Positions 45,205 to 54,000 are shown, counted from the stretch's first letter. The stretch is 64,000 nucleotides of DNA from JACKAQ01 sp020634975 [NCBI: Calditrichia bacterium] (GCA_020634975.1 JACKAQ010000003.1:348798-412797); one strand, 5' to 3'. Translations and numbers: made by a program. The notes: generated by a model not told the origin, from the sequence alone.

Positions 45205-46398
45205 ATGCAAAATCAGACAGAAATGACCGCAATTGCCAACATTGTGGAAGATTTATACCCCGAAATCGTCGCGTTCCGCGAAGAGCTGCACCGCTTTCCC
45301 GAGCTGAGCTGGCAGGAACACGAAACCATCGGGCGGATTGAACGCAAACTGCGCGAACACGGCATCACCGCTATGCGCAAACCGCTGGACACATCGCTGG
45401 TGGTGGATCTCGAATTTCAGCCGGACGCACCGTTTATCATGTTGCGGGCGGATGTGGATGCGCTGCCCATTCAGGATGAAATTGATCAGCCGTATCGCTC
45501 CCAAAATGCCGGTGTTTGTCACGCCTGCGGACACGACGGACACACAGCGATGGTGTTGGGAACGCTGTTAGCCATCCACAAATCCGGGGTGAAACTGCCG
45601 CACAATTTGCGATTTGTGTTTCAACCGGCGGAAGAACCATCGGACAGCGGCGCTCCGAAAATGATTGAAAAAAATGTGCTGGACGGCGTCAAACTGGCGC
45701 TCGGCATGCATCTGGAACCGCGATTGCCGTTGGGCACGTTTGGGCTGGCATCCGGTTGGGTGAACATGCGCAGCGACCGGGTGGACATCAAACTGAGCGG
45801 TGCCGGCGGACATTCCGCGCGACCGAACGAAACGGCGGATTTGCTGTGGATCGCCAGCCGCATTATTCAGGATGGCTACAGCATGATCTATCGCGGAATG
45901 GATTTGCGGGACTCGCCGGTCATTCTCACTTTCACCGAAATTCACTCCGGGCAGGGTTACAATATTATCCCGCGCGAACTGAACATGACCGGCACGTTGC
46001 GTTTCGCGAATCCGGAAAAACAGGAAAAGTTTTTGGCGCGGTTCCGTCCCTATCTCGACAGCCTCGCTGCGGAAAATCGTTGCGAGATTGAGCTTCGCGT
46101 TAAAAATGGTGCACCGGCTATTTATAACGACCCCGAACTCACCGGTCAACTAATCCGCAATGTCGAAAACCATTTTTGGCTGGCTGCGGAAATGAACACC
46201 GAATTCCGCACGCCCGGCGGCGATGATTTCAGTTATTATTTAAATCACGTGCCCGGCAGCATGGTTCGTGTTGGTGTCCGAACGGAACGCACAACCGCCA
46301 GCCTGCACGAAGGCACATTTGATATACCTGCGGAATCGTTGAAAAACGGCATGGCGTTTTTCGTTTGTCAACTGATACATTTGTCTGTAGGGAATTGA
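45205..46398 (+). CDS. M20D family amidohydrolase/peptidase (hippurate hydrolase/AbgB-like)
   Basis: A 397-residue cytoplasmic metalloenzyme that hydrolyses N-acyl amino acids or related amides. FREELHRFPELSWQEHET is the usual opening. Metal ligands are seen in CHACGHDGHTAMVLG, in the Glu pair of FQPAEEPSDSG, in LALGMHLEPRLPLG and in ASLHEGTFDIP near the C-terminus. The dimerisation insert begins GHSARPNETADLLWIASRII. Substrate cannot be told from sequence. Confidence 0.92.
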   Translation: MQNQTEMTAIANIVEDLYPEIVAFREELHRFPELSWQEHETIGRIERKLREHGITAMRKPLDTSLVVDLEFQPDAPFIMLRADVDALPIQDEIDQPYRSQNAGVCHACGHDGHTAMVLGTLLAIHKSGVKLPHNLRFVFQPAEEPSDSGAPKMIEKNVLDGVKLALGMHLEPRLPLGTFGLASGWVNMRSDRVDIKLSGAGGHSARPNETADLLWIASRIIQDGYSMIYRGMDLRDSPVILTFTEIHSGQGYNIIPRELNMTGTLRFANPEKQEKFLARFRPYLDSLAAENRCEIELRVKNGAPAIYNDPELTGQLIRNVENHFWLAAEMNTEFRTPGGDDFSYYLNHVPGSMVRVGVRTERTTASLHEGTFDIPAESLKNGMAFFVCQLIHLSVGN

Positions 46399-46428
46399 AC
46401 GGGCAAGTTAAACAATATCAGCAGCTTA

Positions 46429-46466
46429 CCGGATACTGAAACGACAGTTGCGTTCCAGTATCCCGG
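46429..46466. terminator. stem-loop between convergent genes
   Basis: CCGGATACTG at 46429-46438 pairs with CAGTATCCCGG at 46456-46466 with one bulged C, and AACG/CGTT can extend the stem inwards. It lies between the M20D stop and the stop of the small basic-protein gene, so it may serve both directions. No strong U-run is present. Confidence 0.45.
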
Positions 46467-46485
46467 CGCTGCAATCAACAACAGC

Positions 46486-46590
46486 TTACTTCTTTTTTGC
46501 TGCGATTACCTGACGCACTTCAGCTTTTTTACGCTTCACATAACGCTTGCGACGGGCGCGTTTTTCACGGGCAGCTAATTGTTTTCCCAT
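46486..46590 (-). CDS. 34-residue highly basic protein
   Basis: An ATG at 46590 with an excellent AAAGGAG 6 bp upstream opens a 34-codon frame, MGKQLAAREKRARRKRYVKR followed by KKAEVRQVIAAKKK and TAA. Nineteen or so residues are Lys or Arg, with no acidic cluster. Very short basic proteins of this style occur beside ribosomal functions in FCB genomes, and an RNA- or DNA-binding role is likely (inference). The strong ribosome-binding site is the main evidence that it is real. Confidence 0.7.
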   Translation of the reverse strand: MGKQLAAREKRARRKRYVKRKKAEVRQVIAAKKK

Positions 46591-46865
46591 TACGATCTCC
46601 TTTTATGGTTTTTGATGATTTTTTTTCATACAAACAGTTTTTAATATAATACCGCCGCTGTCGAGATGCAAAACGTAATTTATGGCAACCGTTTTCTGCG
46701 CTTTTGTCATTTGGATTTGTGCGATTTCTTTGTTAAATAGTTGCGGGAAAGGTGTTCGGGAAAATGGCGCCGGCATTATACACACTATTCACTAAGCCAT
46801 TGATTTCCAATAGTTTAAAGATGCCGGTTTTTCGTAATGGATGACGAACAGGTGTTACGGGTGAT

Positions 46866-47585
46866 ATGGCAAATTTTAACACGCATTTAATTACGGCATC
46901 AACCATCAGCGGGATTGCTGCAACGGCACTTTTCGGTGTGGGCGTGCTGAGTGGCGAAGAAGCGTTGCTCAATTTTGCGCTCGGCTCTGTCGGTGGTTTG
47001 TTGCCCGATCTGGATTCTGATAATTCAATTATTGTAAAAGCCATGTTCAGTGTTATTGCGGTAATTATCGCATTTATGACGGTGTTCCGATTATCAACGA
47101 TTTTGTTTATTGCGGAAATGATGCTGGCATGGCTGGCAGCGTTTATCGTTGTCTATTTTATCGGGTTTGGCATTTTTAAACGTTTTACCGTTCACCGGGG
47201 CATTTTTCACTCTATCCCGGCGGGGGTTTTATTTGGTTTTATCATTATTTTTGTATTTTCGGAAGTGCTTTATTTTCCGTCGCTTAGCGCATGGATGACC
47301 GGTTTTTTTGTGATGATTGGCTATCTGGTTCACCTTATTTTGGACGAAATTTACAGTGTCGATTTGGCCAATCAAAAAATCAAGCGTTCATTCGGTTCTG
47401 CGGTGAAATTATGGCAATCGGACAATATTCCCGGCACGGTTATCGTTTATTCGATCATATTGGTCGGCTTTTTTTTGCTGCCTCCGGCACAACCGTTTGT
47501 AGATACCATTTTTAATCCGGCATTGATTGCCACATTTAAGGAACGGCTGCTGCCGGCAAACAGTTGGTTTATACAACTGCGGTAA
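46866..47585 (+). CDS. YdjM-like membrane-bound metal-dependent hydrolase (DUF457)
   Basis: A 239-residue inner-membrane protein with six to seven hydrophobic segments. The family pattern of His and Asp residues is visible: NFNTHLITASTISG, GGLLPDLDSDNS, RFTVHRGIFHSIPAGVLFG and GYLVHLILDEIYSVD. E. coli YdjM belongs to this family, and the activity is not established. The gene stands alone, 275 bp from the small basic-protein gene. Confidence 0.85.
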   Translation: MANFNTHLITASTISGIAATALFGVGVLSGEEALLNFALGSVGGLLPDLDSDNSIIVKAMFSVIAVIIAFMTVFRLSTILFIAEMMLAWLAAFIVVYFIGFGIFKRFTVHRGIFHSIPAGVLFGFIIIFVFSEVLYFPSLSAWMTGFFVMIGYLVHLILDEIYSVDLANQKIKRSFGSAVKLWQSDNIPGTVIVYSIILVGFFLLPPAQPFVDTIFNPALIATFKERLLPANSWFIQLR

Positions 47586-47657
47586 TTCGATAGCATGTAA
47601 TTTCGGATCAATGTTCTGATGCAGGGCAACTATTTATTTCAGGAGTAACACACGACG

Positions 47658-48101
47658 ATGCTGACAGTTATTGAAAAAGTGATTTTTTTGCAAAATGTTG
47701 AAGTGTTTTCGGATGTTTCCACCGAAAACCTCGCCTATCTCGCGGCCATTGCAGAGGAGGTAACCACCGCCGCAGATGACATCATTTATCATGAAAACGA
47801 ACCATCCAACGCGCTGTATCTGGTTTTGGAGGGGCAGGTTCGCCAGCATCGCAACGGGCAGGAAATTACCGTAAACAACCCGAAAGAGGCCTTTGGTGCA
47901 TGGGCATTACTGGACACTGCGCCGCGTGTTTCCACAGCAACGGCGCTTTCCGATTGCAAGCTGCTGCGCATCGACCGCGAAGATTTTTTTGATCTGCTGG
48001 CAGATCACACCCAAATCACTCAGGATGTGTTCAAATCGGTGGTGCAACGGCTGAGGATGTTGATGGAAAATTTGCGCCCCAGCCCATCGGTTCAGCGGTA
48101 A
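47658..48101 (+). CDS. cyclic-nucleotide-binding (CAP_ED) domain protein
   Basis: A 147-residue protein made of a single cAMP-receptor-type effector domain: FLQNVEVFSDVSTENLAYLA, IIYHENEPSNALYLVLEGQV, and a phosphate-cassette-like FGAWALLDTAPRVSTATAL. There is no DNA-binding domain, so it probably acts as a small sensory partner. It follows the YdjM-like gene by 72 bp. Confidence 0.83.
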   Translation: MLTVIEKVIFLQNVEVFSDVSTENLAYLAAIAEEVTTAADDIIYHENEPSNALYLVLEGQVRQHRNGQEITVNNPKEAFGAWALLDTAPRVSTATALSDCKLLRIDREDFFDLLADHTQITQDVFKSVVQRLRMLMENLRPSPSVQR

Positions 48102-48223
48102 AATGGTAACGTTGATAATCGTTAAACTTTGAGCGGGGAAAACCTTATCGTTATACTCTCGTCCAAAACTGCCGGTTATTTTTTGAATTGCAAAACAGAA
48201 TTTACCTTAAACCGGATAAAGGT

Positions 48224-48245
48224 GTTCCAGGCAGGAGCCTGGAAC
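48224..48245. repeat. short palindrome GTTCCAGGC/GCCTGGAAC
   Basis: Nine-base perfect arms around AGGA. It is a typical dispersed intergenic palindrome. It lies about 12 bp before the terminator-like hairpin at 48257-48285. Confidence 0.55.
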
Positions 48246-48256
48246 GAGGTGTAACG

Positions 48257-48285
48257 GAGCGGCAGTGGGGCTAACACTGCCGCTC
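48257..48285 (+). terminator. rho-independent terminator
   Basis: GAGCGGCAGTG at 48257-48267 pairs perfectly with CACTGCCGCTC at 48275-48285 around a 7-nt loop, followed by ATTATTTTC. It would stop transcription from the CAP_ED gene, 156 bp upstream. Confidence 0.7.
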
Positions 48286-48362
48286 ATTATTTTCACCCCA
48301 ACCAGAAATTGGAGGTGATCTTCCGAATTGGATACTACGTTTCATAGATTTATGAGAGTGGG

Positions 48363-49425
48363 TTACCTTTGCATCCGTAAAATAACGCCACGGGCGTTTC
48401 GTTCACCCACCGCAGCCATTGTTTGATTTTTGTAGCTACAGCTATAATAAAGCGCTGCAGCAACCTCAGGTAATGCCGCCAGTTCAGTCCATTAAAATGA
48501 CCCACCAGACCGAAGTGACCGACCACGAAGATGTCGTTGATATCTGTTCCGCGAATCCGTTCTTTGGTATAGGATGGAAGAGTTTCATCAAGTTGCCAGG
48601 GTTCCTGTTGGTGGCGAAAAACACACCATCACCAGAGGCAAAAATAGTATTGGGTTCATTAAACCAGATTGATAATGCGCGTCGTTCTGGTTTCCAATTC
48701 AACGTGTCCACCATACCATTGTTAAAAATTCTGACAATCTTCCGATCGCCCGATGAGGTAGTATTGGCAACAGCACAAAGGATATAATATTCATTGCTTA
48801 TTGGGTCTTGCGCTCCCCAGATATCCTGAATGGTGGCTTCCGTACACTGTCCAGCTTCTGCCAACTGCTGCCGTTGTAGTGAACAATGGTGCCTTTACTT
48901 CCGGCAAAATAAAGATTGGACAGGGAAGTTCCCCATATCCGATAGACGCTACCATCTTCATCATCTAAAACACCCATATCCCAAAGATGATAGAGTTTCC
49001 AACCATTAGCTTCCGGAAGATAAGGTAAACCACTGGAAAAGATAACATTTCCATCTTTCAAGGCAAATACACCTTGTAAAGCTACCCAGGTCGGCTGTCC
49101 ACGAAAATTTACAAATATCCGTTGGAACTCCCATTCACTACCATTCCAGTATACGCGTTATAAGGTGGCACCCAGTTACCCAGGCTGTCAACGGTGTCTG
49201 TTTCTGCTGTGTGAATTTCCCCACCGCCCAGATGTCGTTTTCGTTCACAATCGCAACATCCAGCAAATAGGAGCTGCGCGTGCCAATCGTGTCGAGTGTC
49301 CAGGTAAAGCTGTGGCTGGTGGTGTCCGGTCCCGCGGGCAAGGGCGGTTCGCTGGTATTTTTGCTGCACTGCCAGAGCAGCAGGGCGGCTAAAGCCAATA
49401 AAAACAGAAGGGAAGAATGCTTCAT
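48363..49425 (-). pseudogene. secreted lipoprotein with propeller-like repeats, multiply frameshifted
   Basis: Fragments in three frames join into one protein of about 350 residues. The start MKHSSLLFLLALAALLLWQC at 49425 is a lipoprotein signal. It continues DVAIVNENDIWAVG, then TAETDTVDSLGNWVPPYNAY, LKDGNVIFSSGLPYLPEANG, RIWGTSLSNLYFAGSKGTIV, TEATIQDIWGAQDPISNEYY and NDIFVVGHFGLVGHFNG. It ends YKNQTMAAVGERNARGVILR with TAA at 48363. At least six one-base losses separate the pieces, each in a short G, T or C run. IWAVG/IWG/IFVVG recur every 40-60 residues, as in a beta-propeller. The intact form is probably a surface lipoprotein of unknown role. Confidence 0.75.
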
Positions 49426-49731
49426 TGTAGCTCCGAATCCCGGTTTTTCGTTTACTTTGGCAACAGCGCTGCCAAACATAAAATTGGTTTTACGGCTATA
49501 TCCATTAACAATATATTTTGCCTGACGCAGTCCGGTGTTCACCAAAATTGTATGAAAATATTACGGGTAAGCCAATACTTTTGCAACTCTATTTCCTTGC
49601 TCACTGATAAGATAATACATTTAAAAAAATGCAATGTAAAAAGAAAAAGTCACTAGAGTAGGTTAGGGGTTTATTGAGAGCTGGCGATGGAAAAGAAAAA
49701 GGCAAAAGAAAAAGTGAAAAGGAAAAAGATG

Positions 49732-49759
49732 GTAGAGGCAATTCATGAATTGCCTCTAC
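49732..49759. repeat. dispersed palindromic repeat (copy 2)
   Basis: GTAGAGGCAATTCA followed by its exact reverse complement, a perfect 28-bp palindrome. The same element with one change in the centre and a diverged right end is at 36839-36865. Confidence 0.75.
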
Positions 49760-49793
49760 TGTCAAATATGCATACTCCATTTCAGATGTCTAA

Positions 49794-50092
49794 AATCCAG
49801 TTTGCAAAGTGCAAATACGGGTTTTGATGTCGAGAATCCGTTTTGCAAAACGAAAATACGGGTTTTGATATCGGGAATCCAGTTTGCAAAGTGCAAATAC
49901 GGGTTTTGATATCAGGAATCCAGTTTCAAAACGCAAATACGGGTTTTGATATCAGGAATCCAGTTTGCAAAACGCAAATACGGGTTTTGATATCGGGAAT
50001 CCAGTTTGCAAAACGCAAATACGGGTTTTGATGTCGGGAATCCGGTTTGCAAAATGCAAATACGGGTTTTGATGTCGGGATTCCAGTTTGCA
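49794..50092 (+). repeat. 41-bp tandem repeat, seven copies plus a partial eighth
   Basis: The unit starts AATCCAGTTTGCAAAACGCA and ends GGGTTTTGATATCGGG. Copies start at 49794, 49835, 49876, 49917 (40 bp, one base missing), 49957, 49998 and 50039, with a truncated copy from 50080. Variation is limited to a few positions. TTTGC...GCAAA within each unit is self-complementary. All frames on both strands are nearly free of stops, so open reading frames here are by-products of the repeat. Confidence 0.92.
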
Positions 50093-50337
50093 TCGGGAAT
50101 GATGGCAACAATCAAGCAAATCGGGCGCTTTTTGAAAAAATGCGTTCACAGCAGGCGTTTTCAACGCGGATCAAATTTTTGGAAAATGTATTGATTCAAA
50201 TCGGGCAAACATGTATTATAAAATTTTTCGAAATGTCATTTAAAATTGCAACAAACAGGTGTTTATTTAACGACATTTCATATATTGACGGGATAAAAAA
50301 TAAGCGATAAAACACCTAAAACATCAGGTTTAGCCAT

Positions 50338-51168
50338 TTGACCGATTCACTCAAAAAACAAATCGATGTTCTGGAACAGAATAAATCCGATTTGGAAAAC
50401 AAGCTGGCTGTTGCGCTGGATCAGTTAGCGGAACTGGATAAATTTGTGCTGTTGGGACGCCTCACCGCCGGGATTGCCCACGAGATAAACACGCCATTGG
50501 GCGCGTTGCGCAGCAATAACGATTTATTCATCCGCTGTCTCGCAAAAATCCGGAAAATGGTGCTGGATGAATCCGGTCAATCGCCAAATGAAACGGAGCT
50601 AAAAAAGCTGCTTGAAACCATGGATCAGTTGAATGCGGTGAACAAAACCGCATCGCAACGTATTGTAAATATTGTAAATGGCGTTCGCAGCTACGCCCGT
50701 CAGGATGTGGACAAACGTCTGGACATCGATTTAAATGCGTTGATCGCGGATACGCTGCCGCTGCTGCAACACGAGATCAAAAACCGGGTTGAAATACATC
50801 GTAACTTTGGCCAAATTCCCCCCGTAGGCTGTAATCCCAATCAAATCAGCCAGGTTTTCCTGAATATTTTGGTCAATGCCAGTCAGGCAATCACGGGTAA
50901 AGGCGACATTTTTATTGATACATTTTGTGAAAATGATACGGTAATTATCGACATTCGCGATACCGGAAAAGGCATTGCACCCGAAAACCAGGACCAGATT
51001 TTTGAATTAGGGTACACCACCAAAGGCATTGGTGCAGGTATGGGATTGGGGCTCGCGTTGGTCAAACAAATTGTTGAAGCGCATTGCGGCAGCATTTCCG
51101 TAACCAGCGAACCCGGAAAAGGCGCTACGTTCCGGGTGGTTTTGCCCGTTCATCAACCGGACTGTTGA
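50338..51168 (+). CDS. soluble sensor histidine kinase
   Basis: A 276-residue kinase with no membrane segment. A coiled coil (KKQIDVLEQNKSDLENKLAV) leads into the HisKA domain, with the phospho-His in LTAGIAHEINTPLGALRS near residue 48. The ATPase domain has QVFLNILVNASQAI (N box), IRDTGKGIAPENQ (G1) and GAGMGLGLALVKQIVEAHCG (G2). The visible start is TTG at 50338. It is followed 77 bp later by a receiver-domain gene, its likely partner. Confidence 0.9.
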   Translation: MTDSLKKQIDVLEQNKSDLENKLAVALDQLAELDKFVLLGRLTAGIAHEINTPLGALRSNNDLFIRCLAKIRKMVLDESGQSPNETELKKLLETMDQLNAVNKTASQRIVNIVNGVRSYARQDVDKRLDIDLNALIADTLPLLQHEIKNRVEIHRNFGQIPPVGCNPNQISQVFLNILVNASQAITGKGDIFIDTFCENDTVIIDIRDTGKGIAPENQDQIFELGYTTKGIGAGMGLGLALVKQIVEAHCGSISVTSEPGKGATFRVVLPVHQPDC

Positions 51169-51244
51169 GCTTATCAATCGGCTTGTTAAGCGGGCAATTA
51201 CGTATTAAATTCAAAGCTATTCGAAGCATGACAGGAGAACAGTA

Positions 51245-51721
51245 ATGCAATCAGAAACCGCAAACGTGGTTTTAGTTGACGACGAAGAAATGGTGCTAAC
51301 CAGCCTGAGTTCATTTTTGATGCTGGAAACCGAGTACGAGGTGCATACCTTTACATCCGCAAAAGAAGCGCTGGATTTTATCAAAAAAAATCCGGTGGAT
51401 ATTGTCATTTCCGATTACCTGATGCCCGAAATGGACGGCATTTCTTTTTTGGGAAAAGTGCGCGATGTGAAGCCGGAAATTCCCCGCATCATTTTAACCG
51501 GATATGCGGATAAAGAAAACGCCATCAAAGCGATCAACGAAGTCGGGTTGTATCAATACATCGAAAAGCCGTGGGAAAACGACGATCTGCTGATTATCCT
51601 CCGCAACGGGTTGGAGAAAAAGACGCTGATGAACAAGTTGCAACAGAAAATCGATGAGATTAATCGCGCCTATTCCGAGTTGCAGGGCATTCACAAAGAG
51701 ATTGTCAAAACCTTTGTTTAG
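51245..51721 (+). CDS. receiver-domain response regulator with C-terminal coiled coil
   Basis: A 158-residue protein. VVLVDDEEMVLTSL carries the acidic pair, IVISDYLMPEMDGISFLG the phospho-Asp, and IILTGYADKENAI and YQYIEKPWENDDLL the Thr and Lys switch residues. The PWxxDDLL form is typical of RpfG/HupR-like receivers. After the receiver comes a helical tail (LMNKLQQKIDEINRAYSELQ) and no output domain. It probably passes the signal by protein contact with the adjacent kinase or another partner. Confidence 0.9.
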   Translation: MQSETANVVLVDDEEMVLTSLSSFLMLETEYEVHTFTSAKEALDFIKKNPVDIVISDYLMPEMDGISFLGKVRDVKPEIPRIILTGYADKENAIKAINEVGLYQYIEKPWENDDLLIILRNGLEKKTLMNKLQQKIDEINRAYSELQGIHKEIVKTFV

Positions 51722-51799
51722 CCCGGTACTTCCCGTTTACGAAAGACCTCTAAGACGCTGTTTATTTAATACTTTAATCAATTTTTTATGGAGCCGTTA

Positions 51800-52993
51800 A
51801 TGAGAAAGAAACCTTTCCTTTTACGCCGGTTTGTTCAATTGAATGTTTTTGTTTGTGTATTATTGATATTGTCCTGCAATTCCAATTCGCAAATAATACC
51901 TATTAATAATGATGCCAATTACGGAAAAACTTATCCGTTGATGCCCGACGGCGAGATCAAAAATATTATTTTCTTTATCGGCGATGGCATGGGCATTGCG
52001 CAAATCACCGCCGGACGCATCTATAAATACGGCGCAAACGGACGACTGCACGTTGAGCGGATGCCTGTTACCGGTATCGTTCACACCAATTCTTCAGACA
52101 ATCTCATAACGGATTCAGCTGCTGGTGCAACTGCGCTGGCTTCCGGCGTAAAAACAAAGAACGGCATGATCGGCATGAACCCGGATTCCGTCGCAATGAC
52201 GACAATTCTGGAATTGGCCCAAACTGCCGGTAAATCTACCGGACTGGTTGCAACATCTTCCATTACTCATGCAACGCCAGCCTGTTTTGCATCGCATGTT
52301 GATTATCGCAAAAAAGAACCGGAAATCGCTGATCAACTGGTGCAATCCGGTGTGGATGTGCTGTTGGGTGCCGGAAAAAGTTTTTTTGTTCCCAAAGACA
52401 GTGCAGAAAGCCGTCGCGAAGACGAGCGCAATTTGCTGGTCGAAGCGCAGCAAGCCGGTTATTCCGTTGTGCAAACCCGGGAAGCCCTAGCCGCCATCAA
52501 CAGCGGAAAAGTGCTCGGATTGTTCGCCGATGTTTCGCTCAAAAACGAACGCCCGGAACCGACGCTCAAAGAATTGACTGAAAAATCACTCGAATTACTC
52601 AGCAAAAACAACAAAGGCTTTTTCCTGATGGTTGAAGGCAGCCAAATTGATTGGGGCGCTCACGATAACAACCAGGAGTACACCGTTCGGGAAATGCTTT
52701 CGTTTGACGAAGCTGTCGAAGCCGGAATTCAATTTGCGATGAAAGACAAACACACGCTGGTGGTTGTAACGGCCGATCATGAAACCGGCGGATTGACCAT
52801 CGAAGGCGGCAGCTTTACCGGCGGCGAACTGAAAACCGATTGGACAACCGGCGGTCATACCGGCGTTCCCGTCCCGATTTTTGCGTTTGGACCGAATGCT
52901 GCCAAATTCAGCGGGGTTTACGACAATACCGCCATCCCTCAAATATTTGCCAAGATCTGGAATTTTTCTGATTTCCCGAGTGTTAAAAAATAG
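51800..52993 (+). CDS. alkaline phosphatase (PhoA family), lipoprotein
   Basis: A periplasmic phosphomonoesterase of about 397 residues. The N-terminal signal ends in a lipobox (LLILSCNS). Metal and active-site motifs are NIIFFIGDGMGIAQITAGRI, the nucleophile Ser in ITDSAAGATALASGVKTKNG, FFLMVEGSQIDWGAHDNN, and VTADHETGGLTIEGG, with the last His in TGGHTGVPVPIFAFGP. I prefer the ATG at 51800 (MRKKPFLL) with GGAG upstream over the one at 51788. Intact. Confidence 0.93.
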   Translation: MRKKPFLLRRFVQLNVFVCVLLILSCNSNSQIIPINNDANYGKTYPLMPDGEIKNIIFFIGDGMGIAQITAGRIYKYGANGRLHVERMPVTGIVHTNSSDNLITDSAAGATALASGVKTKNGMIGMNPDSVAMTTILELAQTAGKSTGLVATSSITHATPACFASHVDYRKKEPEIADQLVQSGVDVLLGAGKSFFVPKDSAESRREDERNLLVEAQQAGYSVVQTREALAAINSGKVLGLFADVSLKNERPEPTLKELTEKSLELLSKNNKGFFLMVEGSQIDWGAHDNNQEYTVREMLSFDEAVEAGIQFAMKDKHTLVVVTADHETGGLTIEGGSFTGGELKTDWTTGGHTGVPVPIFAFGPNAAKFSGVYDNTAIPQIFAKIWNFSDFPSVKK

Positions 52994-53051
52994 ATGTGTT
53001 AATTCAATTGGTATTTGGGTATCTGCGATAAACTTTCGTGACCTTCGGGGG

Positions 53052-53071
53052 ATTCCTGCCTTCGCAGGAAT
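53052..53071. repeat. REP-like palindrome ATTCCTGC/GCAGGAAT
   Basis: Eight-base perfect arms around CTTC. This word is common in intergenic DNA of many bacteria and could also end transcription of the alkaline-phosphatase gene, though no U-run follows. Confidence 0.5.
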
Positions 53072-53174
53072 GACCGATCAAGTGTCTTTTCTGCAAATTC
53101 AGGAATCTCCGAATTTCTACTCAAAATCAATGATGCGCTGAAATAAAAAATAAACCATTTTCCCCGGAACAGTT

Positions 53175-53988
53175 ATGAAAACAAAACATCTGACGCAACG
53201 ATTTGGCATTTTCTCAATGCTGGTTTTGACATTTTTTTGAGCAATTGCGCTCCCCAAAACAATTGGCTCCGGTGGTGCAAGTCACACAACCGGAAGCGCC
53301 GATGCTCCCGATTGCCGAAAAAACTTTGCCGCGCGAATTGAAATGGGTGCTGCAATCGGCGGAATACGAAGCTATTTGTAACATTGTTTACCAAAAAGCC
53401 TGGGAATCGGTAAAACAACAGGCTTCCCTTACGAATGAAAACTGGGCTGTGGTTTTGGATATTGACGAAACAGTGCTCACCAATGCCAGCTATGAAGACA
53501 CTTTAATTCGCCACGGAAAAAGCTATCCGTATTTTTGGGCGGATTGGGTGAATCAGGGCACCTGCCCGCCGGTTCCCGGTGTCAAAGCATTTTTGGACAG
53601 CGTTCGCACGCTGGATCGGGCGCATGTTGCGTTTATCACCAACCGGAAAGCTGTTTTTGAGGCATCGACAATCGCAAATCTCAAAAAAGAAAATTTGTGG
53701 GGCGATGGCGATGTGCTGCTCTGCCAAATCGACAAAAAAGATACCAAAGAAATCCGCCGGCAGGAAGTGATCAACGGCAGCGGCCGTTGCGACGGCAACG
53801 GCACCCGCAAAATTCTGGCGCTTATCGGCGACCAGCTTGGCGATATGGACGATTACGAAGCCGTTTCGGCAACTTCCAGCGCAGCACTTGTTGAACATTA
53901 CCGGAATCATCCAAACTGGGGTGTGACATTTTTCATGCTCCCCAATCCCGTTTATGGCGATTGGCTGGGTGGCTACGGCAAAAAATAA
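53175..53988 (+). pseudogene. HAD-superfamily acid phosphatase (class C / e(P4)-like lipoprotein), N-terminal frameshifts
   Basis: The catalytic part is intact: ENWAVVLDIDETVLTNASYE holds the DxD motif, AFITNRKAVFEASTIANL the motif II Thr/Ser region, then KKDTKEIRRQEV and LALIGDQLGDMDDYE with the acidic motif. Enzymes of this group are surface lipoproteins that dephosphorylate nucleotides. From the ATG at 53175, MKTKHLTQRFGIFSMLVLTFF meets a stop. Adding one T to the T7 run near 53232-53238 gives LSNCAP, a lipobox, and adding one C to CCCC near 53252-53255 enters the frame KQLAPVVQVTQPEAP. Both breaks are single-base homopolymer losses, so the native gene is probably whole. Confidence 0.82.
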
Positions 53989-54000
53989 ATGGAGTATATT

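Larger units (their letters stand above)
49426..50337. other. repeat-rich intergenic region, 912 bp
   Basis: No supported gene. It contains the 28-bp palindrome at 49732-49759, preceded by an A/G-rich stretch (49680-49730), and the 41-bp tandem repeat at 49794-50092. The last 240 bp form the leader of the kinase gene at 50338. Confidence 0.7.

Noticed and set aside
49794-50092. Possible CRISPR array
   Set aside because: The units are contiguous 41-bp copies without unique spacers, and no cas genes are near.
49843-50194. Overlapping open frames of 60-70 codons on both strands
   Set aside because: They arise from the 41-bp tandem repeat, which lacks stop codons in most frames; no start signal or family supports them.
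10464-53260. Programmed ribosomal frameshifting at the homopolymer breaks
   Set aside because: Runs are mostly only three to six bases with no slippery heptamer or downstream pseudoknot pattern, and they occur in unrelated genes.
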